DNA of 64,000 nt. It comes from an uncultured Clostridia bacterium. Its GTDB lineage: Bacteria > Bacillota > Clostridia > Christensenellales > Borkfalkiaceae. The notes under the pieces are model-generated. The model worked only from the letters and a program-made list of their open reading frames with translations. It did no database searches and was not told the DNA's origin. Shown in pieces: positions 48,639-59,400 of the stretch. Position 1 is the first letter of the stretch. Each line of letters starts with the position of its first letter. The stretch spans positions 1 to 64,000 of the forward strand of contig CAKQRE010000019.1 of NCBI GenBank assembly GCA_934271265.1. The letters are read 5' to 3'. The translations under genes were made by a program, and so were the position numbers.

Positions 48639-48860
48639 TTTTTTATCGTAAAAATTTGGAGAAATCTTCCGTTTTCGCCCCGTTTTCGTCTTTTCCGGGG
48701 ATCAAGACCCGTTGCCGGAAGATTTTACGCCCCGATCGCGGCGTTTTTCTCCGTCGTGACGATTTCCGACCGATTTTCCCTCCCTCTTCCCCTCTTTTTT
48801 CTTTTTCGGATCCGAAATCGGTCAAAACAAGACGAAAAGGGCGAAAACCGCCGACAACAC

Positions 48861-48889
48861 TTGACAATTCCGCGCCCGCTTATTATAAT
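48861..48889 (+). promoter_or_regulatory. Promoter of the capD-like gene
   Basis: Consensus -35 TTGACA (48861-48866), 17 bp spacer, consensus -10 TATAAT (48884-48889). The leader to ATG 49015 is about 120 nt. Confidence 0.82.
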
Positions 48890-49014
48890 GGTTAAGTCTA
48901 TAGGTCGTTGCAGACTGTTATTGATTCATCGAATATCACTTATTTATCAAAAACCGGAGGAAGAGACAGAAAAAAACAAATTCCGTCTCATCGCGCCCTC
49001 AGGGGGAAAAAATC

Positions 49015-50862
49015 ATGAAAAGAAAAAGTAATAAAATATGGCGATTGGCGTTCCTCATCGTTGCGGACTCGCTTTCCGTCGTCATATCCATGCTGCTCGC
49101 GTATTTCACCACGGCGGACGACACGGCTTTCTCTGCCGAACTCGTCGCGGTAACGGGGGGAAACGTTCTCGTCACCGTCGCCTGCTTCGCCGCTATCGGG
49201 CTTTACTCGATCATCTTTTCGTCCGTCGGCGTTGTCGACGCGGTAAAACTCAGCTTTTCCGTCATCGCACTCGGTCTCGTGAATATCATTTTCGCCGCGG
49301 TCACGAACGGACGCTATTACGGCATCGGAACGGCTCTCGTATACAGCGCTTTTCTCTTTTACCTGACGGGCATTTCCCGCTTTTCCAAACGGATCGTAAG
49401 AATTTTCCTGAATCCCGGTCGTCGGAACGACAAAAACAAGAAACGCGTTATGATCGTAGGCGGCGGCGAAGCGGGGCTTGCCATTATCAGAGAGTTGCAG
49501 ACTTCCGATAAAGTTGCCTATAAACCCGTATGCGTGATGGACGACAACTACGAAAAACTCGGAAAAACGATCTGTAACGTGAAGGTTGCCGGAACGACTT
49601 ACGACATTAAAAAATACGCCGAGCTTTATCGGGTGGACGAGATCTTCATTACCATGCCTTCCGTAGACAAAAAAAGGCTGAGCAAGATCGTCGCCCGCTG
49701 TAAAGACGCAGGCAAACCGGTCAAAATCCTTCCGGGGATCTATCAGATCGCAAACGGTCAGTTTTCGGTGGAAAATCTCAGAAAAGTCGATGTCAGCGAC
49801 CTTCTCGGCAGAGAACAGGTTTCCGTCAATCTCGACGAGATCATGGGCTACATCGAAAACAAAGTCGTTCTCGTGACGGGCGGCGGCGGATCGATCGGCA
49901 GCGAACTTTGCCGGCAGATCGCCACCCACAGACCGAAACAGCTTATCATTCTCGATATTTACGAAAACAACGCGTACGACATTCAGCAGGAACTTCTCCG
50001 CAACCACCCCGATCTCAATCTTCTTGTCCTGATCGCCAGCGTGAGAGACGCCGGCAAGATCGACGACGTGTTCCGCACCTACCGCCCGCAGATCGTTTTC
50101 CATGCGGCGGCGCACAAACACGTGCCTTTAATGGAAACCAGCCCGTGCGAAGCGGTGAAAAACAACGTGTTCGGCACGTTGCACGTCGCCCACTACGCCG
50201 ACATATATCAGGTACAAACCTTCGTTCAGATCTCCACCGACAAAGCCGTTAACCCGACGAACATCATGGGGGCGACGAAAAGGATCTGCGAGATGATCGT
50301 TCAGACCATCGGCAAACACAGCGAACACACGAAATTCGTCGCCGTAAGATTCGGCAACGTACTCGGTTCCAACGGTTCCGTGATCCCCCTGTTCAAAAAA
50401 CAAATCGAGGAAGGGGGGCCCGTTACCGTGACCCATAAAGACATCATCCGTTATTTCATGACCATTCCCGAAGCCGTTTCCCTCGTTCTGCAGGCGGGAT
50501 GTTACGCAAAGGAAGGGCAGATCTTCGTTCTCGATATGGGCGAACCCGTCAGGATCTACGACCTTGCCGTCAACCTGATCAAACTTTCCGGGTATGAACC
50601 GGGCGTGAATATGGATATCGTATGTACCGGTCTTCGTCCCGGCGAAAAACTTTACGAAGAAAGGCTCATGGACGAAGAAGGGATGCAGAAAACCCCGAAC
50701 GGACTTATTTCCGTAGCAAAACCCATTCCTCTGGACGAAATCTTCCTTTGGGAAAGTCTGAAAAAATTGTACGAAGAAGCGTATGCCGAGACGGATAAAA
50801 TGAAAGAATTCGTCGCCGCCCTCGTTCCGACCTATCATATCGACCGCGAACACGAATCATAA
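49015..50862 (+). CDS. CapD/FlaA1-type membrane nucleoside-diphosphate-sugar dehydratase
   Basis: A 615-residue protein. About four N-terminal membrane spans (residues 10-125), a first nucleotide-binding fold (VMIVGGGEAGLAIIRELQ) and a second short-chain dehydrogenase domain (VVLVTGGGGSIGSELCRQIA) with the catalytic region QISTDKAVNPTNIMGATKR. This is the layout of PglF, CapD and WbpM, which make 4-keto-6-deoxy sugars from UDP-GlcNAc, an early step in capsule or glycan building. It heads the polysaccharide locus on the plus strand and carries its own promoter and terminator (50886-50922). Confidence 0.9.
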   Translation: MKRKSNKIWRLAFLIVADSLSVVISMLLAYFTTADDTAFSAELVAVTGGNVLVTVACFAAIGLYSIIFSSVGVVDAVKLSFSVIALGLVNIIFAAVTNGRYYGIGTALVYSAFLFYLTGISRFSKRIVRIFLNPGRRNDKNKKRVMIVGGGEAGLAIIRELQTSDKVAYKPVCVMDDNYEKLGKTICNVKVAGTTYDIKKYAELYRVDEIFITMPSVDKKRLSKIVARCKDAGKPVKILPGIYQIANGQFSVENLRKVDVSDLLGREQVSVNLDEIMGYIENKVVLVTGGGGSIGSELCRQIATHRPKQLIILDIYENNAYDIQQELLRNHPDLNLLVLIASVRDAGKIDDVFRTYRPQIVFHAAAHKHVPLMETSPCEAVKNNVFGTLHVAHYADIYQVQTFVQISTDKAVNPTNIMGATKRICEMIVQTIGKHSEHTKFVAVRFGNVLGSNGSVIPLFKKQIEEGGPVTVTHKDIIRYFMTIPEAVSLVLQAGCYAKEGQIFVLDMGEPVRIYDLAVNLIKLSGYEPGVNMDIVCTGLRPGEKLYEERLMDEEGMQKTPNGLISVAKPIPLDEIFLWESLKKLYEEAYAETDKMKEFVAALVPTYHIDREHES

Positions 50863-50885
50863 TTCTCCCCTCCGGGAGCCGGATA

Positions 50886-50922
50886 AAAAAACGAGCCTTT
50901 CACCGAAAGGCTCGTTTTTCTT
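50886..50922. terminator. Terminator of the capD-like gene
   Basis: Perfect stem AAAAACGAGCCTTTC / GAAAGGCTCGTTTTT with an ACC loop, T-run on the plus strand, A-run on the other side. Confidence 0.88.
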
Positions 50923-51087
50923 TGACTCCGCGACAAATGCCGGAAGCAAGCATCAATATAAACCTCCGTAAACCGTGTTGGTTGTATGAGTATTATAGAC
51001 AGAAATAACAAGAAGGACGACACGATTAAATAATTAAGCGAGACTTTCAAAAAAGCAAGCCTCACTGTATGCAAGCAACCGATACTA

Positions 51088-52251
51088 TCAATACCCAATA
51101 CGAAGTTGGTGCAACATTTCTTTGGTTTTGGTCTGCACTTCACTTGTCGTGGAAGAATTGAGTTTCAGTTCGCTTACACTTCTCTTAAATCCACCGCAAA
51201 AAATCAATTTGAACCATCTGCGCACTTCGAAAACAGGAAGAAGCCATCGTTTTCCTTCCAGTGACGGATAATGGAATTTCAGGACGTCATATGGTAACCA
51301 AATACGAGAGAAGGCATATCTGATCTTTCCGCCTTTTCGAATTTGCTGTACGGAAACACGATTCGCTGTCGTACCATATACACCGCCTTTCAGGAGATAG
51401 TCTTGCATTCGGCGAGTTATGTCAGTATGTTCGCCATTCCCGAACCACGCCTCAGACAGAGCCTCCGCTTGTTTGGCAAATACAAGCAAACCACCTTTAG
51501 CAAGAAGTGCATCACGCTCTTCTCTGTCGAAAGAAACACAGTGATTCAGAACCCAAATATCAATAAACGGACGGATTCCGCATCCCCCGTTTACAAAATG
51601 CTTTGCCATATGTGCAGTGTGATAGAAGAAAAACAGATCATCTCCGAAAATATATTCCGAAGTATCGGAAACGGGAGATGCATTTTCCCATGCACTCCTC
51701 AGAATATCTGCCGCAGAGCCGACTATTTTGTCTTCAATCAGACTGTAATGCAGCTCCAGATGAACACCGCTGTCAGAAAACATGCCGACATCGTGCGAGC
51801 CTTTTGAATCGGCTTTGTATCCCGCAGCAGAGGTAAGTGCCGAAACAGCACGCTCAAGGTCGCTTTCATGCACAAGCACATCAATATCACAGCTTGTCCT
51901 CATCCACGGTTCGGGGTAATATCGGCGCAGAACAGAACCCTTAAGCGGTATAAACGGGATCTTCTCTTCATTCAGGACTTTGCGCAGCCGCCCGAGCTCG
52001 TAGTTTATCTTCTCGTATCTGTAAACGGCAAGCATTATCTGCTTTTGAAATTTTGCCTTGATCTCACCGTCTTCGATGAGGTTGTTTTTGATCAGAGCAT
52101 CACCGACAAGATGGGCAAGGTCATGGGATTTTGAGAGTTTGTACAGCTTTACAAATTCTTCATCTATGAGCTTATACTGCGATTTATCAATGTTTTTGCC
52201 GCAAACTTCATATGCTATCAGATCCATCATCGCGCGGATAAGCTCTTTCAT
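51088..52251 (-). CDS. Nucleotidyltransferase family protein (NTP_transf_5-like)
   Basis: A 387-residue protein with the nucleotidyltransferase-like segment IPFIPLKGSVLRRYYPEPWMRTSCDIDVLVHESD: the GS and the D-x-D (DIDVL) are the metal-binding signature. The rest is helical (GIRPFIDIWVLNHCVSFDR). The family is widespread in capsule loci and next to PqqD/HprK-like proteins, with unknown substrate. ATG 52251 follows AAGGAG. It is the last gene of the minus-strand polysaccharide operon and the first visibly AT-richer gene after 51 kb. Confidence 0.82.
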   Translation of the reverse strand: MKELIRAMMDLIAYEVCGKNIDKSQYKLIDEEFVKLYKLSKSHDLAHLVGDALIKNNLIEDGEIKAKFQKQIMLAVYRYEKINYELGRLRKVLNEEKIPFIPLKGSVLRRYYPEPWMRTSCDIDVLVHESDLERAVSALTSAAGYKADSKGSHDVGMFSDSGVHLELHYSLIEDKIVGSAADILRSAWENASPVSDTSEYIFGDDLFFFYHTAHMAKHFVNGGCGIRPFIDIWVLNHCVSFDREERDALLAKGGLLVFAKQAEALSEAWFGNGEHTDITRRMQDYLLKGGVYGTTANRVSVQQIRKGGKIRYAFSRIWLPYDVLKFHYPSLEGKRWLLPVFEVRRWFKLIFCGGFKRSVSELKLNSSTTSEVQTKTKEMLHQLRIGY

Positions 52252-52270
52252 GACAGTACTCCTTTTTGAT

Positions 52271-53455
52271 TTAATCCCTGAAATACAGATCCCTCGTATA
52301 GACCTTATCAAGCACGTCTGCAATATCATCGTTATACCTGTTGGCGAGAATAACGTCGCTAATCTGCTTGAATTCGTCAAGATTCCGAATGACGCGACTG
52401 TTGAAAAAGCTATCCTCTTTCATGGTCGGCTCGTAAATTACGACCTCAATCCCCTTCGCCTTGATACGCTTCATAACGCCCTGGATTGAGGATTGGCGGA
52501 AGTTATCGCTTCCCGCTTTCATGGTAAGGCGATATACACCGACAATCTTCGGATTCTTTGCAATGATCTGATCCGCGATGAAATCCTTTCGCGTGGCGTT
52601 CGCCGCAACGATTGCCGAAATAATATTCTGCGGCACATCATTATAGTTTGCAAGCAGCTGCTTTGTATCCTTGGGAAGGCAATATCCGCCGTAGCCGAAG
52701 GACGGGTTATTATAGTGATTTCCGATTCTGGGATCAAGGCAGACGCCCTCGATGATCGACTTTGTATCAAGTCCTCTGACCTGTGCGTATGTATCAAGTT
52801 CGTTGAAATACGATACGCGGAGCGCAAGGTATGTATTCGCAAACAGCTTCACTGCCTCCGCTTCGGTCGGGTTCATGAAGCGGACCTCGATATCTTCCTT
52901 GATCGCCCCCTCTTTGAGAAGGTTGGCAAAAGTTTCGGCAGCCTTATGAAGTCTTGCATTTTTGACCGGGACACCGACAATGATGCGGCTCGGGTAAAGG
53001 TTATCGTACAGCGCATGTCCTTCGCGAAGGAATTCCGGGCTGAACAGAATGTTGTCGCAGCAATACTCTTCTTTTGCGCCATCGGTAAATCCTACGGGAA
53101 CGGTAGACTTGACTATCATTACCGCATCCGGATTGACCGCAATGACCTGCTTTATTACGCTTTCGACCGAGCTTGTGTCAAAATAGTTCTTTGACGGGTC
53201 AAAGTTGGTTGGAGTTGAGATGATGACAAGCTCTGCGTCTCGGAAAGCGCTGTCGCCGTCGATGGTCGCTTCAAGGTCAAGGTCTTTATTTGCCAGGTAT
53301 TCTTCAATTTCCTTATCGACGATCGGTGACTTCTTATTGTTGATCATCTCCACTTTCTCGGGGATGATATCGACCGCCTTTACCGTATTATGCTGTGCCA
53401 AAAGAATCGCCATGGAAAGACCGACATAGCCGGTTCCCGCTACTGCTATTTTCAT
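52271..53455 (-). CDS. ugd: UDP-glucose 6-dehydrogenase
   Basis: A 394-residue enzyme that oxidises UDP-glucose to UDP-glucuronate with two NAD+. N-terminal Rossmann motif VAGTGYVGLSMAILLAQ, catalytic Cys in GYGGYCLPKDTKQLLANY (about 258), and the ring-closing segments typical of Ugd. With the next gene upstream it supplies uronic acid for an acidic capsule. It starts 20 bp before the nucleotidyltransferase gene start on the same strand. Confidence 0.95.
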   Translation of the reverse strand: MKIAVAGTGYVGLSMAILLAQHNTVKAVDIIPEKVEMINNKKSPIVDKEIEEYLANKDLDLEATIDGDSAFRDAELVIISTPTNFDPSKNYFDTSSVESVIKQVIAVNPDAVMIVKSTVPVGFTDGAKEEYCCDNILFSPEFLREGHALYDNLYPSRIIVGVPVKNARLHKAAETFANLLKEGAIKEDIEVRFMNPTEAEAVKLFANTYLALRVSYFNELDTYAQVRGLDTKSIIEGVCLDPRIGNHYNNPSFGYGGYCLPKDTKQLLANYNDVPQNIISAIVAANATRKDFIADQIIAKNPKIVGVYRLTMKAGSDNFRQSSIQGVMKRIKAKGIEVVIYEPTMKEDSFFNSRVIRNLDEFKQISDVILANRYNDDIADVLDKVYTRDLYFRD

Positions 53456-53554
53456 ATTCGTTTTTCTCCTGTCTTAATTTTGAAAATGGAATATGCTTTC
53501 TTGCTGTCCCTACGAGTGTTTCTCCATGGCAACTTGCATAAAAGCGAAAGGTAA

Positions 53555-54628
53555 TCAAACCTGATAGAATTTCTTATACCACTCGGCAAAGCGGCGAAGA
53601 CCTGTGCGAAGCGGCGTGTTCGGCTTAAAGCCCGTGTCGGCTTCAAGTGCCGAGGTATCGGCATAAGTGACCGGCACATCGCCCGCTTGCATGGGCACGA
53701 GCTTTTTATGCGCTTCAAAGTCATAATCAGCAGGAAGCACCTCCGCGCGGATCAGCTCTTCCTGTAAAATCGTCACGAAGTCAAGCAGATTTTCGGGATT
53801 GCTGTTGCCGATGTTATATATGCGGTAGGGCGGAAGCGGAAGTCCGTCATCGCCGTTCTTTTTCTCGGGCGCGCGCTCCATAACGCGCTTAATGCCTTCA
53901 ACAATATCGTCCACATAGGTAAAATCACGCTTGCAGTTACCATAGTTGAATATCTGAATTGTCTCACCTTTAAGAAGTTTGTTTGTAAAGCCGAAGTATG
54001 CCATATCGGGCCGACCGGCAGGTCCGTAGACCGTAAAGAAGCGAAGACCCGTGGACGGAATGTTATACAGCTTGGAATAAGCGTGCGCAAGAAGTTCATT
54101 CGACTTTTTGGTTGCCGCGTAAAGCGAAACCGGGTTGTCTACCTTGTCGTCTGTCGAGTACGGCACCTTTTTATTCGAACCGTAAACCGAAGAAGAGGAA
54201 GCGTAAACGAGATGCTCCACCGGGTAATTACGGCAGGCTTCAAGAATGTTGTAAAAACCGATGAGATTGCTCTCAATATACACATCCGGATTTGTTATCG
54301 AATAACGCACGCCCGCCTGCGCCGCAAGATTCACGACGATTTCGGGGTTGGATCCCGTAAAGATTTTCTCAATGAGCGGCTTATCCGCGAGATTCCCTTT
54401 TATGAATGTCCATTTGCTTCCCTGCTTGGTCTCGGCAAGCTTTTCAATCTCGGCAAGACGGTATTCCTTGATGGAAACGTCGTAGTAGTCGTTCATGTTG
54501 TCAAGCCCGATGAGATTCACACCGCTTACGGTATTCAGAAGCTCCGTCACAAGGTTCGCACCGATAAATCCGGCTGCCCCTGTGACAAGAATTGTTTTGT
54601 TTTCAAGTTTTATATTCGGCGTCAGCAT
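53555..54628 (-). CDS. UDP-glucuronate 4-epimerase-like SDR
   Basis: A 357-residue extended short-chain dehydrogenase: NAD motif TGAAGFIGANLVTEL, catalytic YxxxK in YAATKKSNELLAHAYSKLY, and the family run GLRFFTVYGPAGRPDMAYF, which in UDP-glucuronate 4-epimerases (CapI/Gae) is highly conserved. It would turn UDP-glucuronate, made by the neighbouring Ugd, into UDP-galacturonate. Substrate assigned by similarity and context. Confidence 0.9.
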   Translation of the reverse strand: MLTPNIKLENKTILVTGAAGFIGANLVTELLNTVSGVNLIGLDNMNDYYDVSIKEYRLAEIEKLAETKQGSKWTFIKGNLADKPLIEKIFTGSNPEIVVNLAAQAGVRYSITNPDVYIESNLIGFYNILEACRNYPVEHLVYASSSSVYGSNKKVPYSTDDKVDNPVSLYAATKKSNELLAHAYSKLYNIPSTGLRFFTVYGPAGRPDMAYFGFTNKLLKGETIQIFNYGNCKRDFTYVDDIVEGIKRVMERAPEKKNGDDGLPLPPYRIYNIGNSNPENLLDFVTILQEELIRAEVLPADYDFEAHKKLVPMQAGDVPVTYADTSALEADTGFKPNTPLRTGLRRFAEWYKKFYQV

Positions 54629-54740
54629 TTCGTTATCCCCTTATATACTTTTTTTTGCGTTCTCATAATTTTCAAAGATTCCGACAACACAACAACAGAT
54701 CGGCGTTTCCGTTGCTTGATCGATGCTGTTACGGTTCGGT

Positions 54741-56258
54741 CTACTTTTTTGATATCCGCCGTTGAACTTTCTTTACAGCCTCCAAAACTTCTTTAATGTA
54801 CAGAACCGCATTGACCGCAACAGTAGAAATCAATGCCGCACACCCGACTTTCACAGCCAAAACGACCCATGAAAGATAGTTGACCGATCTCATGGCAAAA
54901 AATGTTGAAAACAGATTTACTGCTCCGAACAGAAGGGCTACGCAAACAGCATCCGTGAAAATGTGCTTTACAAAATGCCTAATGGGACGACAGATAATAT
55001 TTCGCGACAAATACCATGACAAATATATTGTCCGGTACGCCATTGCCGCAAGCGTACCTATCGCTACACCGATCAGACCAAAGTTAAATACGAGTACCAC
55101 GGAAACAACAATATTGATAACCGCTTCAATTATTGCACTCCACTGCGTCTGCTTATAGTGACCGGCAGCAAGAATCATGATATTATACGGAAGACGCAGA
55201 CAATATGCGGCTTGCGCAATCGTTATCAGGTACGCAAAAGATGGAACAATGTAGTTTGCATCCGAAATATCGGCTGTATAAACGCGCACAAACGGAACAA
55301 TCAAAACCGCAGTGGCCGAAAAGACTAATGTAACTAAGGTATGTAAAAACCACTCAATATGAGAGAAAGAGCGGTTCAATTTGTCAGTTTCGTTTTTCGC
55401 AAGCATGTTACCCAACATCGCCTGCATCCCGTTTGTCATTGATACAACAATTTGCTTCACACCATTAACAACAAGGTGATACACCGCATATACAGATACA
55501 TTTTCAAGTGTGGACAAAAACGTCAGAACGACTGTATCCGTATTGCCGAGCACAACAGCTGCAATGTGTTGAGCAAGCCCGTTCCATTTTTGTTTTATCG
55601 GTTCGCCCGTAAACCGGATTTTGTGATCGATCTTATACTTTCTTTTTGCGATAACAGAAAGAAGCACCGGCTGTGCAAGGAAGATAAGTGAAGTGACCAG
55701 TTTGACGACCTGAATTGACGCCCCGGCATTCATTAGCAAAATGCAACTTGTAGTATTCAGAATCAATGCTACAGAATGAATGCTGTACTGAATAAACCCA
55801 AGCTGATCCGCATTAAGAAGCAGACGATATGTCATGCCCAGATAGTACTGAGCAAAGCTACTGATAGATATGACAAATATAAGGATCAGCGTGGACAGAT
55901 AATCGAATGAACTCAGCGTAATCAGCGGATAAAACACCATAAGAATTGCGGTGTAACCCAACAGAATATACGCAATTTTCTTAAAAAACCGATCTGCAGA
56001 TACGACTATCTTACTTACTTCCTGCATATCGTTGCTAGCCAAAGGCTTATACAGTGCCGATTGCACTACGGCTCCGACACCGCATTCCGCAAGAGAAATG
56101 AACCCCAAAAACTGAGTTATGGACGACACCAAACCATTAACTGCCGATCCGTAAAAAGACAGAAAAAAGCGTGGAACTATAAAGCCACAGATAATCGTAA
56201 TAACCTGATATATCAACGATGATGTCGAATTCATCATCAGTTTTGTTTTACGCGTCAC
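54741..56258 (-). CDS. Wzx-type polysaccharide flippase
   Basis: About 505 residues of mostly hydrophobic sequence with about 12-14 spans (LIYQVITIICGFIVPRFFLS, FLGFISLAECGVGAVVQSAL, IVLIL-type cores), matching the oligosaccharide flippase/MurJ superfamily. It moves lipid-linked repeat units across the membrane. The start is uncertain: an ATG (56264) has its RBS too close, whereas a GTG at 56258 (MTRKTKLMMNS) has GGAG 7 nt upstream, so I favour the GTG. The next gene upstream is the giant surface protein. Confidence 0.85.
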   Translation of the reverse strand: MTRKTKLMMNSTSSLIYQVITIICGFIVPRFFLSFYGSAVNGLVSSITQFLGFISLAECGVGAVVQSALYKPLASNDMQEVSKIVVSADRFFKKIAYILLGYTAILMVFYPLITLSSFDYLSTLILIFVISISSFAQYYLGMTYRLLLNADQLGFIQYSIHSVALILNTTSCILLMNAGASIQVVKLVTSLIFLAQPVLLSVIAKRKYKIDHKIRFTGEPIKQKWNGLAQHIAAVVLGNTDTVVLTFLSTLENVSVYAVYHLVVNGVKQIVVSMTNGMQAMLGNMLAKNETDKLNRSFSHIEWFLHTLVTLVFSATAVLIVPFVRVYTADISDANYIVPSFAYLITIAQAAYCLRLPYNIMILAAGHYKQTQWSAIIEAVINIVVSVVLVFNFGLIGVAIGTLAAMAYRTIYLSWYLSRNIICRPIRHFVKHIFTDAVCVALLFGAVNLFSTFFAMRSVNYLSWVVLAVKVGCAALISTVAVNAVLYIKEVLEAVKKVQRRISKK

Positions 56259-56395
56259 TATCATTCTCCAGTAAAAACATGTGTCTTCGTGAATCTTTGT
56301 GCCACTTTCGAATATGCATAATTCAATCAAACTTAGCCGGAGGTAAATTCGTTGCCCACCGCACGCCACGTGGAGGCTTTGATCGTGTGCGGTAA

Positions 56396-56413
56396 CCCGC
56401 CCATTCGGGTGGG
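56396..56413. terminator. GC-rich hairpin after the giant surface-protein gene
   Basis: CCCGCCC-ATTC-GGGTGGG on the plus strand, followed by CTTTGCATTT. On the minus strand it lies just past the gene stop but lacks a T-tract, so its role as terminator is weak. Confidence 0.35.
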
Positions 56414-56421
56414 CTTTGCAT

Positions 56422-59400
56422 TTAGTTGTTTGTAACCATCTTACCATCTTCACCGAAGTAGTAAGTGCCTGCTGGGAGCAAACCGTTTGCATATTCTTCC
56501 GTAATTGTCTGATATCCGCTCTGTTTCAGCTTGCCACTGTAGCATACATAATAGTAGGCATCGTCAATTTTAATAAGACCGACATCCTGCTGAATCTTTC
56601 CGTCTACTTTGTATACGTAGCGATTGTTTGCTTCATCCCATACGATACCTGTAGTATGGTCTTTTTCAGCGGGAACAACCATTTTACAATTTTCGTCGAA
56701 GTAGTAAATGCCTACAAAGTTCAAACCGTTTGCGTATTCTTCCGTAATTGTCTGATACCCGCTCTGCTTCAACTTGCCGCTGTAGCATACATAATAGTAG
56801 GCATCGTCAATTTTAATAAGACCGACATCCTGCTGAATCTTTCCGTCTACTTTGTATACAAAGCGATTGTTTGCTTCATCCCATACAATACCTGTAGTAT
56901 GGTCTTTTTCAGAAATGACCATCTTGCAATCTTCGCCAAAGTAATAAGTGCCGGCAGGCAATAATCCGTTGGTTTTGTTCGTGGAAATCGTATAGGTGAT
57001 ATTTTTAAGTAATTTTCCGCTGAATACGGCATAGTAATATCCGTCGTTAAATTTTATTAAGCCTTTATCTTTTATGATTACGCCGTCAGAGTTGATGTAG
57101 TATGTATCTTCATTACAGTCAGTTACAAGTCCCTCTTGCGTTAACTTTTCAATGAGGCTACCGTCACTGCCAAATTTAAATGCATATTTGTTGTAGGAAG
57201 CAGCATCTTGTAATACATGAATTCCTGTGGTAACATAACCATCAGCGGCAAAATTATATGTGATACCGTTGATTTCCACCAGCTTTATATAACCTGGATT
57301 AGTTGCTGCATAATAGGAAGGTCCATAGTAATATCTTTTTCCATTTGATGTCGTATGCCATGCGCCGTTAGTCATACCCGTCTCATCAAATTCAAAAGTT
57401 ACTCCGCCTACAACATATTCTCCGGTTGCCGCAACTTTTGTATAACCTTTAAAGTAGTGCCATTGCTCTTCTATCTGCACCCAGCCGCCGGTGAGAGAAC
57501 CAAGTTTCGAATAACACCATTTTCCTTCTATCTGAACAAGACCTGTATATTTGCCCTGATTCTTGCCGTCGTCGCCGAAGTTGTAGTAAACACCGTCGAC
57601 TGCATAGATACCGGTCACTTTCTTGCCGTCTACATAGTAGTAATCGCCGTTCCAGCCGTCAGCTATTACAACACCGTCAACATAGGTCTTCCCGTCAGTC
57701 CATATACCGTTGAACAGAGCGTCACAGCCGGTGCACTTAAGCACGCCGTCAACAACCTCATAGCTATGTCCTGTTGCGGGAACGGTCGTGCCCCAGTCAA
57801 CAACGGAGTTGCAGACTTTGCAGAACGTTCTGCCCGTGTAGCCTGCTTCCGTGCAGGTCGCTGCCTTGTCGGCAAGTGCTTCTGCGGTGTGAATATGTCC
57901 GCCATTCCAAGAGTTATAATATGCCTTTCCTTCGTCTGTGGAGATCATATCCTTCGCCATCTTGTACATCTCGGTGTCGACCTGAGGACCTTCACCGGAG
58001 AATGTATCGGTCGTACCGTCGATAAATGAAACGATACCGCGGTCGATTTCCATGCTGATGTCGATGGGCCAGAATTCCTTCATGCTCTTGAACTGAGCAT
58101 AGGTATATGCAGATTGCCCTTTCTTTTTCCCGTTTGTATAGGTATAACCCATTTTGAGTTCCCATGTGCGGATAGGCAGAGAAGCAAGTACAGCTTCGCC
58201 GGTCTGTGTATTTTCACCGGTGCGCGTGATTGTGATCGTTGCGATGTTTTCATCGTCCTGAATGCTGTATTCAGCCGTGAATCCTGCGGCAACTTCCATA
58301 TGGTCAAGTTCCCACTTGCTCATATTGTTGAGGTCGATATCAACAGTAACAGACTGAACCTTTTCGATATCCGTAGCAACGATATCGGCATACCATACAG
58401 AGCCGAGAAGGATCTTATCAAGCGTAGGATCATGCGCTACAACCTTGACTGTAGATTTGCCCGATTTTGCCTGAACATTGATCGTGCGGATCACAGAAGC
58501 ATAGTTGCCCTGATTATCGCAGATTGAGAATTTAACATGGTGCATGCCGTCTGCAAGAGTTACATCGGAAAGTGACATAACACCGTCCTTATATGTGCAG
58601 GCGGTTTCAACGCCGTCGATATATGCCTTTGCAGTAGCGATATTCAGACCTGTGAAATTGTTCTTCTTAGTATTGTCGGCAACCTTGACACCGAAGCTGA
58701 GAACATTTTTGGAAACGGTCTGACCGTTCAGAACCGTTGCATCAGACATGCTACCTGTTGCATAGGTCACATCACCGAACACGGGTGCCTCGCGGTCGTC
58801 AACAGCATCGGAATAGTCAACGGTGATATCGTCAACATACATTACGTATCTGCCGTTATAAGACTTGTGCTCGTTGTAATAATAATTAAATTCTGCACCG
58901 TCACGGTCGGAAATGTAGAACTGAACGATGTATCCCTGATGGAGATACAGTCCCTTATATTCGCTGAGGTCAATGGAAAGATAGTGCCAACCGGGTTCCT
59001 CAAAAGTACTTACAACACCTGTTCCGGAATTTTTATCGTCCATCAGAGTATTTGTTATTAAACTTGTACCCTTTGAATAAGTACCATCTGCATTTATTGA
59101 CGTGAGAGGAAATACAGTGTAGCGAATCCATGTGGATACATCTTCATCTGAAATGTATATCCACATACCAAGACGCGTTGCATCTCGGAATTCCATTTCG
59201 TCTCCCCAATAACGGATTGCTGTCATCATATAACCGGATTCAAGAGAGTTGCCGTAGTTGATATCGAGCGCCATGGCACCATTGCCGCTGTGGACCTTGC
59301 CGGTTTCCGCTGTTACGGGATATACCTTGCCTTCGGGATATACATAGTTAAAATTAGCATATTCCAAAGTAAAGTCACTTGTATTGCCGTCTTCAAAATC

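Larger units (their letters stand above)
48469..49014. other. Divergent region between pgk and the capD-like gene
   Basis: No gene seen. It holds the two divergent promoters described separately (48610-48638 minus and 48861-48889 plus). The about 200 bp between them have no recognised structure. The capD-like leader begins near 48897 and contains an imperfect AAGTCTATAGGTCG match to the dispersed CTTATAG motif. Confidence 0.5.

Noticed and set aside
47233..48651. 472-residue plus-strand ORF opposite pgk
   Set aside because: Antisense shadow of pgk; no domain recognised.
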